Assembly (NCBI GenBank): GCA_030533405.1
Contig: JAUNJF010000023.1
Coordinates: 1-56,023 of the forward strand
Direction of reading: 5' to 3'
DNA length: 56,023 nt
From: Eubacteriales bacterium
Lineage (GTDB): Bacteria; Bacillota; Clostridia; Lachnospirales; Lachnospiraceae
The translations under genes were made by a program, and so were the position numbers. This document shows positions 16,647-25,234 of the stretch, in pieces (position 1 is the stretch's first letter; each line of letters starts with the position of its first letter). The notes under the pieces were generated by a model, which searched no databases, was not told where the DNA came from, and worked only from the letters and a program-made list of their open reading frames with translations.

Positions 16647-18599
16647 ATGTCAAAAAAACCATATTACATTACGACTGCGATTGCCTATACTTCAGGCAAG
16701 CCACATATTGGTAACACATATGAAATCGTTCTTGCAGATAGTATTGCAAGATATAAGAGATTTGTTGGATTTGATGTTCGTTTCCAGACAGGAACAGACG
16801 AGCATGGACAAAAGATTGAGTTGAAGGCTCAGGAAGCTGGAATTACACCAAAGGAATTTGTTGATCAGACAGCTGGTGAGATTAAGAGAATTTGGGATTT
16901 GATGAATACTTCTTATGATAAATTCATTCGTACAACAGATGAAGACCATGAGGAGCAGGTACAGAAGATTTTCAAGAAATTATACGATAAGGGTGACATT
17001 TATAAAGGACATTATGATGGACTTTACTGTACACCTTGTGAGTCGTTCTTTACAGAGTCACAGTTAGTAGATGGAAAATGTCCAGACTGTGGTCGTGAGG
17101 TTGAGAAGAAGCAGGAGGAAGCATATTTCTTCCGTATGAGTAAATATGAGGGCAAGTTGATTGATTATATCGAGAAACACCCAGAATTTATTCAGCCAGA
17201 ATCTCGTAAAAATGAAATGATGAATAACTTCTTAAAGGTCGGTTTGCAGGATTTATGTGTGTCTCGTACATCCTTTAAATGGGGTATTCCAGTAGATTTT
17301 GATCCAAAGCATGTTGTATATGTTTGGATTGATGCGCTTACAAACTATATCACTGGTTTGGGATACAAGTTGGATGAGACAAGTGATCCAATGTTTGAAA
17401 AGTATTGGCCATGCGATTTACATTTGATTGGTAAGGACATTTTGCGTTTCCATACTATTTACTGGCCAATTATGTTGATGGCGCTTGATTTACCACTTCC
17501 AAAGCAGGTATTTGGTCATCCATGGTTGATTCAGAGTGATGGAAAGATGAGTAAATCAAAGGGAAATGTAATTTATGCCGATGATTTAGTAGATATGTTT
17601 GGTGTGGACGCTGTTCGTTACTTCGTTCTTCATGAGATGCCATTTGAAAATGATGGTGTCATTTCCTGGGAGCTTTTGGTAGAGCGTTTGAATTCTGATT
17701 TAGCAAATACATTAGGTAACCTTGTAAATCGTACTATCTCTATGTCAAATAAATATTTTGATGGAGAGGTAAATAACAAGAAGGTTGCAGAAGATGTGGA
17801 CAACGAGTTAATCGAGTACGCATTGGATACAAGACTTCGTGTATCGAAGGCAATGGACAAGCTTCGTGTGGCAGATGCGATGACAGAGATCTTCAATCTC
17901 TTCAAGCGTTGTAACAAGTACATTGATGAGACAATGCCTTGGGCACTTGCAAAGGACGAGGAGATGCAGGATCGTTTGGCAACTGTTCTTTACAATTTGG
18001 TTGAGAGTATCGTAATCGGTGCAACTTTGTTAGAGCCATATATGCCTGAAACTTCAGAAAAGATTTTGGCACAGTTAAATGCGCCAAAGCGTAAGGTAAA
18101 TGATATCGTAAAATTTGGTGGTTATGCATCTGGAACAAAGGTGACAGACAAGCCAGAGATTTTATTTGCAAGATTAGATCTTGAGGAAGTAATGGCAAAG
18201 GTTGCTGAATTGCAGCCAGCTGCTGAGGCGGAAGAAGATGATAATCCGGGTATTGATTTAGAGGAGAAGAAACCAGAAATCACAATTGATGATTTTGATA
18301 AGGTTCAGCTTCAGATTGGACAGGTTATCGCATGTGAGGAAGTGAAGAAGTCAAAGAAGCTTCTTTGTTCACAGGTTAAGATTGGTAGCGAGGTTCGCCA
18401 GATTGTTTCTGGAATCAAAGCACATTATTCTCCAGAGGATATGGTTGGTAAGAAGGTTATCGTTGTGACTAACTTAAAGCCAGCAAAATTAGCAGGTGTA
18501 GAGTCACAGGGAATGATTCTTTGTGCAGAGGATGCAGAGGGTAATTTATCACTTATTACAAGTGAGAAGGATTTCCCACATGGTGCTGAAATTCGCTAA
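16647..18599 (+). CDS. metG: Methionyl-tRNA synthetase
   Basis: 650 aa, with AAAGGAGGA before the ATG. The class I HIGH-type motif is PHIGN (19-23), the zinc knuckle is CTPCESF...CPDCG near 127-150, and KMSKSKGN lies near 298-305. An anticodon-binding helical domain follows. Residues 546-650 are the EMAP/Trbp111-type tRNA-binding domain (FDKVQLQIGQVIACEEVKKS), as in dimeric bacterial MetRS. Expression is under the upstream T-box. The next gene begins 165 bp later without a clear terminator. Confidence 0.97.
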   Translation: MSKKPYYITTAIAYTSGKPHIGNTYEIVLADSIARYKRFVGFDVRFQTGTDEHGQKIELKAQEAGITPKEFVDQTAGEIKRIWDLMNTSYDKFIRTTDEDHEEQVQKIFKKLYDKGDIYKGHYDGLYCTPCESFFTESQLVDGKCPDCGREVEKKQEEAYFFRMSKYEGKLIDYIEKHPEFIQPESRKNEMMNNFLKVGLQDLCVSRTSFKWGIPVDFDPKHVVYVWIDALTNYITGLGYKLDETSDPMFEKYWPCDLHLIGKDILRFHTIYWPIMLMALDLPLPKQVFGHPWLIQSDGKMSKSKGNVIYADDLVDMFGVDAVRYFVLHEMPFENDGVISWELLVERLNSDLANTLGNLVNRTISMSNKYFDGEVNNKKVAEDVDNELIEYALDTRLRVSKAMDKLRVADAMTEIFNLFKRCNKYIDETMPWALAKDEEMQDRLATVLYNLVESIVIGATLLEPYMPETSEKILAQLNAPKRKVNDIVKFGGYASGTKVTDKPEILFARLDLEEVMAKVAELQPAAEAEEDDNPGIDLEEKKPEITIDDFDKVQLQIGQVIACEEVKKSKKLLCSQVKIGSEVRQIVSGIKAHYSPEDMVGKKVIVVTNLKPAKLAGVESQGMILCAEDAEGNLSLITSEKDFPHGAEIR

Positions 18600-18763
18600 G
18601 AAAATTTCACAATGAAATAGAAAAAATATATTCTGGCACTTTCATTTTGACAAAAAGTGCGTAGATATATGGAGATTTGGACAAGAGAACGGGCTATTCA
18701 TTTCGTCGTAAAAATGATATACTATCTTTGTGCGAAAAATCGTGGGAAGAGAGGATTTATTTT

Positions 18764-20242
18764 ATGAAAGAAAGAGAGAGCTTTGGTACAAGGCTGGGAT
18801 TTATACTGGTGTCAGCTGGTTGTGCTGTGGGTCTTGGTAATGTTTGGAAATTTCCATATATTTGCGGTCAAAATGGAGGTGCCGCATTTATTTTAATATA
18901 TCTTGTATTTCTATTATTTCTAGGATTGCCAATTTTGATTGCTGAGTTTGCAGTGGGACGAGGTAGTGCAATGGGACCCGCAAAGTCCTATGATCGATTG
19001 GAAGCGAAAGGTACAAAATGGCATCGTCTAAAATGGGCGTCTATTGCGGGTAATTATCTGCTTATGATGTTTTACACTATGGTTGGAGGCTGGATGCTTT
19101 ACTACGTGTTTTTGAGTGGCTCGGGGAAAATGAGCAACTTAGGGACAGAAGAGATTGTGGGTGTGTTTACAGGAATGCTTGGTTCTCCAATGATCTTAAC
19201 GCTATGGATGGTCGTAGCGGTGTGTATTTCTATGTTTGTTTGTTCAAAAGGTCTTCAAAATGGTATCGAGAAGATTACTAAGGTAATGATGAGTATGTTA
19301 ATTGTTCTCATTGTCGTGCTTGCAGTGCATTCATTGTTTTTGCCGAATGCGATGGAAGGTGTTAGATTTTATCTTGTTCCGAATATGGATGCGATTCGAA
19401 GCAGAGGTTTGGGACCGGTTGTGTTTGATGCGATGTCGCATGCATTTTTTACATTGAGTATTGGTATGGGATCAATGCAGATTTTTGGTAGTTATTTGAA
19501 AAAGGATAACACCATTGGTGGAGAGGCTGTTAATGTATTGATACTGGATACATTTGTAGCGCTGATGGCGGGTTTCATTATTATTCCAGCATGTTTTGCA
19601 TATGGTGTTCAACCAGATTCTGGTCCGGCACTTCTTTTTATGACATTGCCCAATGTATTTAATCACATGGGTGGTGGTCGTATTTGGGGTACTGCATTTT
19701 TTGTATTTATGTCGTTTGCAGCGCTTTCTACAATCATTGCAGTATTTGAGAATATTTTGGCATTTTACATGGATCAGTTTGATTGGAGCAGAGCAAAGGC
19801 AGTCAAGCTTAATGTGATATTGATTCCGCTGCTTTCGATGCCGGCGATACTTGGATTTAACATTCTTTCGGGTGTGCAGCCAATGGGTCTGGAAAGTTCC
19901 ATTATGGACCTTGAAGATTTCTTGGTGTCATATAATATTCTTCCGCTTGGAAGTATGGTTTATATTTTGTTTTGTACCAGAAAGAATGGTTGGGGCTGGG
20001 ACAATTTTATGAAAGAAGCCAATACAGGAAAAGGATTTAAAGTTCCGAATGCTTTGAAATTTTATATGTCATATATTTTACCGATTATCATTGTCGTGAT
20101 TTATTTAAAAGGGTATTATGATACATTTGCAAAACAGGGAAAGACATCACTTATTTTTTGGATGAGCTTTGCGGTTATTATTCTTGTTTCGCTAATGATG
20201 ATTGCATTTTCTAAGGGAGATAAAGAAAGAAACAATAAATAA
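18764..20242 (+). CDS. Sodium:neurotransmitter symporter (NSS) family transporter
   Basis: 492 aa from the ATG at 18764, with GAGAGGA nine bases upstream; the longer frame from 18677 adds a charged, non-conserved leader. The NSS signature GCAVGLGNVWKFPYI is in helix 1 (about 16-31), followed by NGGAAFILIYLVFL and about 11-12 helices. Homologues (LeuT, MhsT, Tyt1) import hydrophobic or aromatic amino acids with Na+. A hairpin (GCACTTT/AAAGTGC) and a possible -10 (TATACT, 18718) lie in the gap after metG. Substrate unknown. Confidence 0.92.
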   Translation: MKERESFGTRLGFILVSAGCAVGLGNVWKFPYICGQNGGAAFILIYLVFLLFLGLPILIAEFAVGRGSAMGPAKSYDRLEAKGTKWHRLKWASIAGNYLLMMFYTMVGGWMLYYVFLSGSGKMSNLGTEEIVGVFTGMLGSPMILTLWMVVAVCISMFVCSKGLQNGIEKITKVMMSMLIVLIVVLAVHSLFLPNAMEGVRFYLVPNMDAIRSRGLGPVVFDAMSHAFFTLSIGMGSMQIFGSYLKKDNTIGGEAVNVLILDTFVALMAGFIIIPACFAYGVQPDSGPALLFMTLPNVFNHMGGGRIWGTAFFVFMSFAALSTIIAVFENILAFYMDQFDWSRAKAVKLNVILIPLLSMPAILGFNILSGVQPMGLESSIMDLEDFLVSYNILPLGSMVYILFCTRKNGWGWDNFMKEANTGKGFKVPNALKFYMSYILPIIIVVIYLKGYYDTFAKQGKTSLIFWMSFAVIILVSLMMIAFSKGDKERNNK

Positions 20243-20252
20243 AGGGGAAGGT

Positions 20253-21386
20253 ATGAAGATAGTAGTAGCGATGGATTCGTTTAAAGGGAGTATGTCCTCG
20301 ATGGAAGCGGGAAGAGTGGTTCGAAAGGCTGCGCATATGGTGGATGAGGAATTAGATGTTGACGTGTTTCCGCTTGCAGATGGTGGAGAGGGAACAATGG
20401 AAACGCTCATTTATGGATTGGGTGGACGAATCGAAAAATTATATGCAGTTGGTCCGTTAGGGGCACCTGTGCCATGTGAGTATGGTATTGTGGAAGACCA
20501 GAAGCTGGCGATTATTGAAATGGCGAAGGTGGCTGGATTGACACTTGTTCCAGAGGAGACAAGGATGCCGTTTTATACAACAACATATGGAGTAGGTGAG
20601 TTGATTCGACATGCGATAGGAAAAGGCTGTCGGAAGTTTATCATAGGAATTGGAGGCAGTGCGACGAACGATGGAGGAATTGGTATGTTGCAGGCGCTTG
20701 GCTTTGGTCTGGTGGATCAGGATGGAAGACAGGTGCAATATGGCGCGATTGGATTGAGTGAGCTTGCAATGATTACCACAGCGGGTGCGATGCCAGAGTT
20801 AGCGGAGTGCGAATTCCAAATCGCATGTGATGTGAAAAATCCATTGTGTGGAGAGAATGGTTGTAGTTATGTGTTCGCACCACAAAAGGGAGCAACAAAA
20901 GAGCAAGTGGAGTTGATGGATCAATGGTTGCTTCAATATGCACAGCTAGCGAAGACTGTAAATCCGAAGGCAAACCGGCACGCAGAAGGTGCGGGCGCTG
21001 CTGGTGGTATGGGTTTTGCATTTTGCACATTTTTAAATGGAACATTAGAGTCTGGCAGTGAGATTGTTGCGCGGGCATTGGAGATAGAGGATGCAATTCA
21101 GGAGGCGGATTTGGTTATTACAGGGGAAGGCTGTCTGGATGGACAGTCTGCAATGGGAAAAGGTCCGTTACATGTGGCAAGTATTGCAAAAAAATATAAT
21201 AAAAAGGTAGTTGCGTTGGTTGGAAGCGTTGGGGAAGGTGCTTCGATGTGTCATGAACAGGGAGTAGATGCGTATTTTCCGATTGTGCAGCGACCGATGC
21301 AGTTGCAGGAGGCGATGGAGCCAGTGGTTGCAAGGGGAAGTTTGGAGGCGACCATGATACAGGTGCTTCGCCTGTTAGCAGAGTAA
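20253..21386 (+). CDS. Glycerate kinase (GarK/GlxK family)
   Basis: 377 aa from the ATG at 20253, preceded by AAGGGGAAGG and 10 bp after the transporter stop, so probably co-transcribed with it. Family landmarks are VAMDSFKGSMSS at 6-17, GIGGSATNDGGIGMLQALG, EGAGAAGGMGFA and GEGCLDGQSAMGKGP. It phosphorylates D-glycerate, normally to 2-phosphoglycerate in this family, and feeds lower glycolysis. No glyoxylate or tartrate pathway genes are beside it. Confidence 0.93.
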   Translation: MKIVVAMDSFKGSMSSMEAGRVVRKAAHMVDEELDVDVFPLADGGEGTMETLIYGLGGRIEKLYAVGPLGAPVPCEYGIVEDQKLAIIEMAKVAGLTLVPEETRMPFYTTTYGVGELIRHAIGKGCRKFIIGIGGSATNDGGIGMLQALGFGLVDQDGRQVQYGAIGLSELAMITTAGAMPELAECEFQIACDVKNPLCGENGCSYVFAPQKGATKEQVELMDQWLLQYAQLAKTVNPKANRHAEGAGAAGGMGFAFCTFLNGTLESGSEIVARALEIEDAIQEADLVITGEGCLDGQSAMGKGPLHVASIAKKYNKKVVALVGSVGEGASMCHEQGVDAYFPIVQRPMQLQEAMEPVVARGSLEATMIQVLRLLAE

Positions 21387-21395
21387 GTAAGATAA

Positions 21396-21612
21396 ATCTA
21401 AGTAATTGTGAAACTCAATTTAGGTGGTTGAAAGTTGTACCATATAAACAAATCCAAGTTGGGTCACTTTCGTTTAGTTACGAATGTAGCGATACATAAG
21501 GTAGCAAAGTACGCTACCTAAGTATCGACATTCGTAAATATCCCAACTTAGATTGTTGTTTATATGGTACAACTTTAATCTACATAATAGAGAGTTTCAC
21601 AATTACCTAGAT
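21396..21612 (+). repeat. Full-length palindromic element with structured tip (copy 1, 217 bp)
   Basis: The ends ATCTAAGTAATTGTG and CACAATTACCTAGAT are inverted, followed inward by paired arms (GTTGTACCATATAAACAA / TTGTTTATATGGTACAAC; CCAAGTTGGG / CCCAACTTAG). The tip folds as ACGAATGT/ACATTCGT, an AG bulge, CGATAC/GTATCG, an ATA|AA internal loop, AGGTAGC/GCTACCT and the loop AAAGTAC (21506-21512). It lies between glycerate kinase and the GH120 gene. There is no coding potential and no T-run. Confidence 0.85.
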
Positions 21613-21638
21613 TAACATATTATTAAGGAGGGTTACAG

Positions 21639-23570
21639 ATGGTTTATCATGTTTCAAAGAAGGGTAGTATGCATGCAAGTGGTTCGGAGAAGGACCCATT
21701 TTTGACAATTCAGCAGGCTGCAGATGTGATGGTAGCAGGGGATACTGCAATTGTTCATGAGGGTGTTTATCGTGAGTGGGTAAAGCCTGAAAATGGTGGT
21801 GTTTCAGAAGGAAAACGTATTACATATATGGCAGCAGAGGGTGAACACGTAGAGATTACTGGTGCAGAGCAGGTAGATGATTGGGAGCTTGTTGAGGGTA
21901 CGGTATACAAGACTGTATTATCGAATAAAATGTTTGGTTCCTATAATCCATATCAGACACGTATTTACGGTGACTGGTGGTGTGGACCATTTGAGCATGA
22001 CGTGCATACGGGTGATGTATATTTAAATGGCAAATCGATTTATGAAGCGGTTAGCAAAGAAGAAGTAATGCAACCTGTGATGCGCAAGGAATATATTTAT
22101 GATCCAAACTGTGTGGGAATGGCATTGTTCCATCCAGAGGAGACTATTTATCAGTGGTTTGCGGAAGTGGATGATGAGAATACAACAATTTATGTGAATT
22201 TTCAGGATTACAATCCAAAGGATACAGTAGTGACAATCAATGTGCGTCAGGCAGTATTTTATCCAGAAAAGACGGGACTTGATTTTATTACAGTAAAGGG
22301 ATTTGAACTTTCATGTGCGGCAACCTGGTATGCTCCACCAACAGGTGATCAGATTGGGCTGATTGGTCCACATTGGGCAAAAAAATGGATTATCGAAGAT
22401 TGTGATATCCATGATTCGAAATGTTCAGCGATTTCGCTGGGAAAAGAAGTATCCACAGGAGATAATCTCTGTACAAAATCGGGAAGAAAGCCAGGATATA
22501 CCTATCAGATGGAAGCCGTTTTTCTGGCAAGAAATATTGGCTGGAGCAAAGAACGAATTGGGTCTCATATTGTGAGAAATAATAAGATTCATGATTGTGG
22601 ACAAAATGGTGTCGTTGGCCATATGGGATGTGTGTTTTCAGAGGTTTATAATAATGAGATTTACAATATCGCACAGAAGGGCGAATGGTATGGATATGAG
22701 GTGGCTGCGATTAAGTTCCATGTTGCAATTGATGTGCAGATTCATGACAATTACATTCATGATTGTTCGCGTGGAAGTTGGATGGATTGGCAGGCACAGG
22801 GCACACACATTTATCGAAACATTTATGAAAACAATCTTGAGGATATCATGGTTGAGGTTTCGCATGGTCCATATTTGATTGAGAATAATATTTTAACATC
22901 CAAGAAGGCGTTGGAAAATGCTTCTCAAGGTGGTGCATTTGTGCATAACCTGATTCTTGGCGGTATGGTATGGTGGAATTCGCCAGATCGTGGAACACCA
23001 TATCATGTACAGCATTCGACAGAGGTGCTTGGTGTCGTTCCGGTTTACAAGGCAGATGACAGATTTTATCAGAATATTTTTATTAAACCGAAGGATGCAG
23101 ATGAGACAATTCCGAATGGAACGGCATGTTACAATGGATGTACCACTTCGTTGGAGGAGTATATTGAGGCAGTGCGTAACGCAGGTCATGGTGACTTGGA
23201 AATGTTCCACAAGGTAATGCAGCCAGCGTATATTAACAATAATGTATATTTGAATGGCATGGATGTGTTTGAAAAGGAGCAAAACTTCTTTAAAGGAGAT
23301 GGCGCTGAGGCAGAGCTAGTGCATCAGGATGGAAAGGTTTATTTGAAAATTGTGATTCCTGAGGGTGCATTTGCGAAGCTTGATACAGAGCTGATTGGCA
23401 CGCATAATTTGGAAATGACAAGACTTTCTGAGGAAGGATTTGAGAATCCAGATGGATCACCATTGATAGTGGATTTGGATTTGTTGAAGCATCCGATTGA
23501 GGAGAAGCCGGTTCCTGGACCATTGCAGTGTCTGAAGGAAGGGGAGAACTTCGTTCAAATTTGGGGATAG
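21639..23570 (+). CDS. GH120 family beta-xylosidase, right-handed beta-helix
   Basis: 643 aa, with AAGGAGGG upstream. There is no signal peptide, so it is cytoplasmic. Length and motifs follow, as I recall it, the GH120 enzyme XylC of Thermoanaerobacterium: GDTAIVHEGVYREWVKP (35-50), SCAATWYAPPTGDQ, KCSAISLGKE, and the catalytic segments WMDWQAQG (nucleophile D383) and VEVSHGPY (acid/base E406), which are D382 and E405 in XylC. It should release xylose from imported xylo-oligosaccharides. No xylan transporter or isomerase is adjacent. The ATG is 27 bp after the palindromic element. Confidence 0.9.
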   Translation: MVYHVSKKGSMHASGSEKDPFLTIQQAADVMVAGDTAIVHEGVYREWVKPENGGVSEGKRITYMAAEGEHVEITGAEQVDDWELVEGTVYKTVLSNKMFGSYNPYQTRIYGDWWCGPFEHDVHTGDVYLNGKSIYEAVSKEEVMQPVMRKEYIYDPNCVGMALFHPEETIYQWFAEVDDENTTIYVNFQDYNPKDTVVTINVRQAVFYPEKTGLDFITVKGFELSCAATWYAPPTGDQIGLIGPHWAKKWIIEDCDIHDSKCSAISLGKEVSTGDNLCTKSGRKPGYTYQMEAVFLARNIGWSKERIGSHIVRNNKIHDCGQNGVVGHMGCVFSEVYNNEIYNIAQKGEWYGYEVAAIKFHVAIDVQIHDNYIHDCSRGSWMDWQAQGTHIYRNIYENNLEDIMVEVSHGPYLIENNILTSKKALENASQGGAFVHNLILGGMVWWNSPDRGTPYHVQHSTEVLGVVPVYKADDRFYQNIFIKPKDADETIPNGTACYNGCTTSLEEYIEAVRNAGHGDLEMFHKVMQPAYINNNVYLNGMDVFEKEQNFFKGDGAEAELVHQDGKVYLKIVIPEGAFAKLDTELIGTHNLEMTRLSEEGFENPDGSPLIVDLDLLKHPIEEKPVPGPLQCLKEGENFVQIWG

Positions 23571-23577
23571 GAGTGAG

Positions 23578-23602
23578 ATAATAGAGAGTTTCACAATTAC
23601 CT
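23578..23602 (+). repeat. Solo right end of the palindromic element family
   Basis: These 25 nt are identical to the right end of the 217-bp element (21583-21607), including GAGAGTTTCACAATTACC. No left arm is present. It lies between the GH120 stop and the RBS of the next gene. Confidence 0.7.
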
Positions 23603-23635
23603 CATTTAGGAAAGACAGGAAAAGAAAGGAAAAAA

Positions 23636-25078
23636 ATGATGAAGTGGAATAAAAAATTATTAGTTGGTGTGATGACATTGGTGGCGGTTGCATTTGCAAA
23701 GGCACCAGTAGCAGAGGCGAGTGCATTGGATGTGCAGGTATCCGTTCACAAGGAGCATGCAGGAAAGAATACGATTCAGCCTCAAAATGGTGCGAATATT
23801 CATTTTCTATGGGACAAGTCCGTTTATGTAGATGAGGATGGCAAACGTTATACAAATGTATTAGAGAACCATCCAAGCTATTTGAAATGGACATTGAAGA
23901 GTGAGAAGCTTTCAAATTCTGATTATGAGGCTACAAAAGTAATAACAGCACCACAGGCACGTGTATTAACGGATACACTAGGAGCATCAGAGGAGTTTTA
24001 TAACAGAATGTTAGAATATGGTGGATATAGTCTTAGGGTGCCAGAGCTTAGGGTGGATAAAACGAATGGTTGTAATGCACGGGTTGAATTCACATGTGAT
24101 CCAGCAAGTGCAAAGCTTGTATTTTATCGTGAAGCCAATACGGGAAACATTGGGGATATCATGAAAATTGATAGTGTGTGGTATAGTCCGCAGATATCAG
24201 GTATATATAAAGTTAAAATTGTGGGTGATAATAATAAGCAGATTGGATATATGGAGATTCCCATTACTTGCGAGGTCGCATATAAGTTTCGTTTTAAAGA
24301 GAATTTAAAGTCAGGCGATAACGAAGGATATTTGAGAGTTTGGAGTAAAACCGGTATTGTTTTGGATGATACAAAGGTTGCAGAGAATTTGGAGTTAGGT
24401 AGTTTGGATGCGCAGTGGTATCTTGCAACCTATTACAAACAAAAAAATATCATTGCAGAGGACTGGTGTGTGTTAGAGCCAGGTCAGAAACTTCCAGTAA
24501 GTCTTAGCAATCAAGATGATAAGAACATGGTTTGTAATGCGAAGGCACGAGATGCATATTATGTCGCTGATAAAAAGGGCGTGAAAAAATGTACTGCATC
24601 AAAGTTGCCAGTAAATATCGGATACAAAAATGGTATTGTAAAGGTTGGAAAGAATGGTGTTATTACAGCGTTAAAGGATGGTGTGGCAAGAGTAGATGTC
24701 TATTATCCGGCTACAGGTCAGCATTTGGTGTACAAGATTGTTGTAAAGCAGACTGCGAAAAAGGTAGCAATTCAAAGTGCGAAAGGTATTGGAAACCACA
24801 AGTTAAAACTTACATGGAAAAAGGCGAGCAAAGTAGATGGCTATCAGATTCAGTATGCAACGAATAGTAAATTCAAGAATGCAAAGACAAAAACGATTGG
24901 ACGTGCAAGCAACAATAGTTGTACATTAGAAAAACTCTCGTCGAAGACATACTATGTAAGAATTCGTTCTTATGTGAATAAAGAAGCGTTTTATAAAAAA
25001 ACGAAGAATGGATATACGACGAAAGCTCAGAAATTCCCATCAGCCTGGTCAAAGGCGAAAAAAGTAACAGTGAAATAA
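23636..25078 (+). CDS. Secreted Ig-like/Fn3-like surface protein
   Basis: 480 aa, with AAAGAAAGG upstream and adjacent ATGs at 23636 and 23639. The signal peptide spans 1-30 (LLVGVMTLVAVAFAKAPVAEA). Residues 30-310 have no recognised family. About 330-378 is Big_2-like (VKVGKNGVITALKDGVARVD), and 385-480 is an Fn3-like domain (LKLTWKKASKVDGYQIQYAT, SKTYYVRIRSYV). It shares its C-terminal layout with the proteins at 4043 and 2-1090. A strong terminator follows, so it ends the unit begun by the GH120 gene. Function unknown. Confidence 0.75.
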   Translation: MMKWNKKLLVGVMTLVAVAFAKAPVAEASALDVQVSVHKEHAGKNTIQPQNGANIHFLWDKSVYVDEDGKRYTNVLENHPSYLKWTLKSEKLSNSDYEATKVITAPQARVLTDTLGASEEFYNRMLEYGGYSLRVPELRVDKTNGCNARVEFTCDPASAKLVFYREANTGNIGDIMKIDSVWYSPQISGIYKVKIVGDNNKQIGYMEIPITCEVAYKFRFKENLKSGDNEGYLRVWSKTGIVLDDTKVAENLELGSLDAQWYLATYYKQKNIIAEDWCVLEPGQKLPVSLSNQDDKNMVCNAKARDAYYVADKKGVKKCTASKLPVNIGYKNGIVKVGKNGVITALKDGVARVDVYYPATGQHLVYKIVVKQTAKKVAIQSAKGIGNHKLKLTWKKASKVDGYQIQYATNSKFKNAKTKTIGRASNNSCTLEKLSSKTYYVRIRSYVNKEAFYKKTKNGYTTKAQKFPSAWSKAKKVTVK

Positions 25079-25095
25079 AAGTTTAAAAAGAAAAT

Positions 25096-25141
25096 AAAAG
25101 GTTTTTTCTTCTAATGATTGGAAGAAAAAACCTTTTTTCTT
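25096..25141 (+). terminator. Intrinsic terminator
   Basis: AAAAGGTTTTTTCTTC pairs with GAAGAAAAAACCTTTT across TAATGATTG and is followed by TTCTTT. The A/T-rich symmetry could let it work on either strand. Confidence 0.85.
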
Positions 25142-25234
25142 TACTAGTGTATAATAAAAATCTTTTCGGAATGGCAATTATCATGTATAATTTTAGTATA
25201 GTGAGGGATGAAACATATTATTGGGGGATTGCGT

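Noticed and set aside
18640-18670. TTGACA at about 18647 as promoter of the NSS transporter
   Set aside because: The only -10-like hexamers are 13 bp or more than 60 bp away, outside the allowed spacing.
21396-21612. Integron attC site or retron RNA
   Set aside because: The ends do not match attC R/L boxes, and there is no integrase or reverse transcriptase; the whole element is one long palindrome rather than an msr-msd arrangement.
21396-21612. Intrinsic terminator of the glycerate kinase gene
   Set aside because: The hairpin is very stable but has no T-run on either side; termination remains possible but is not supported.
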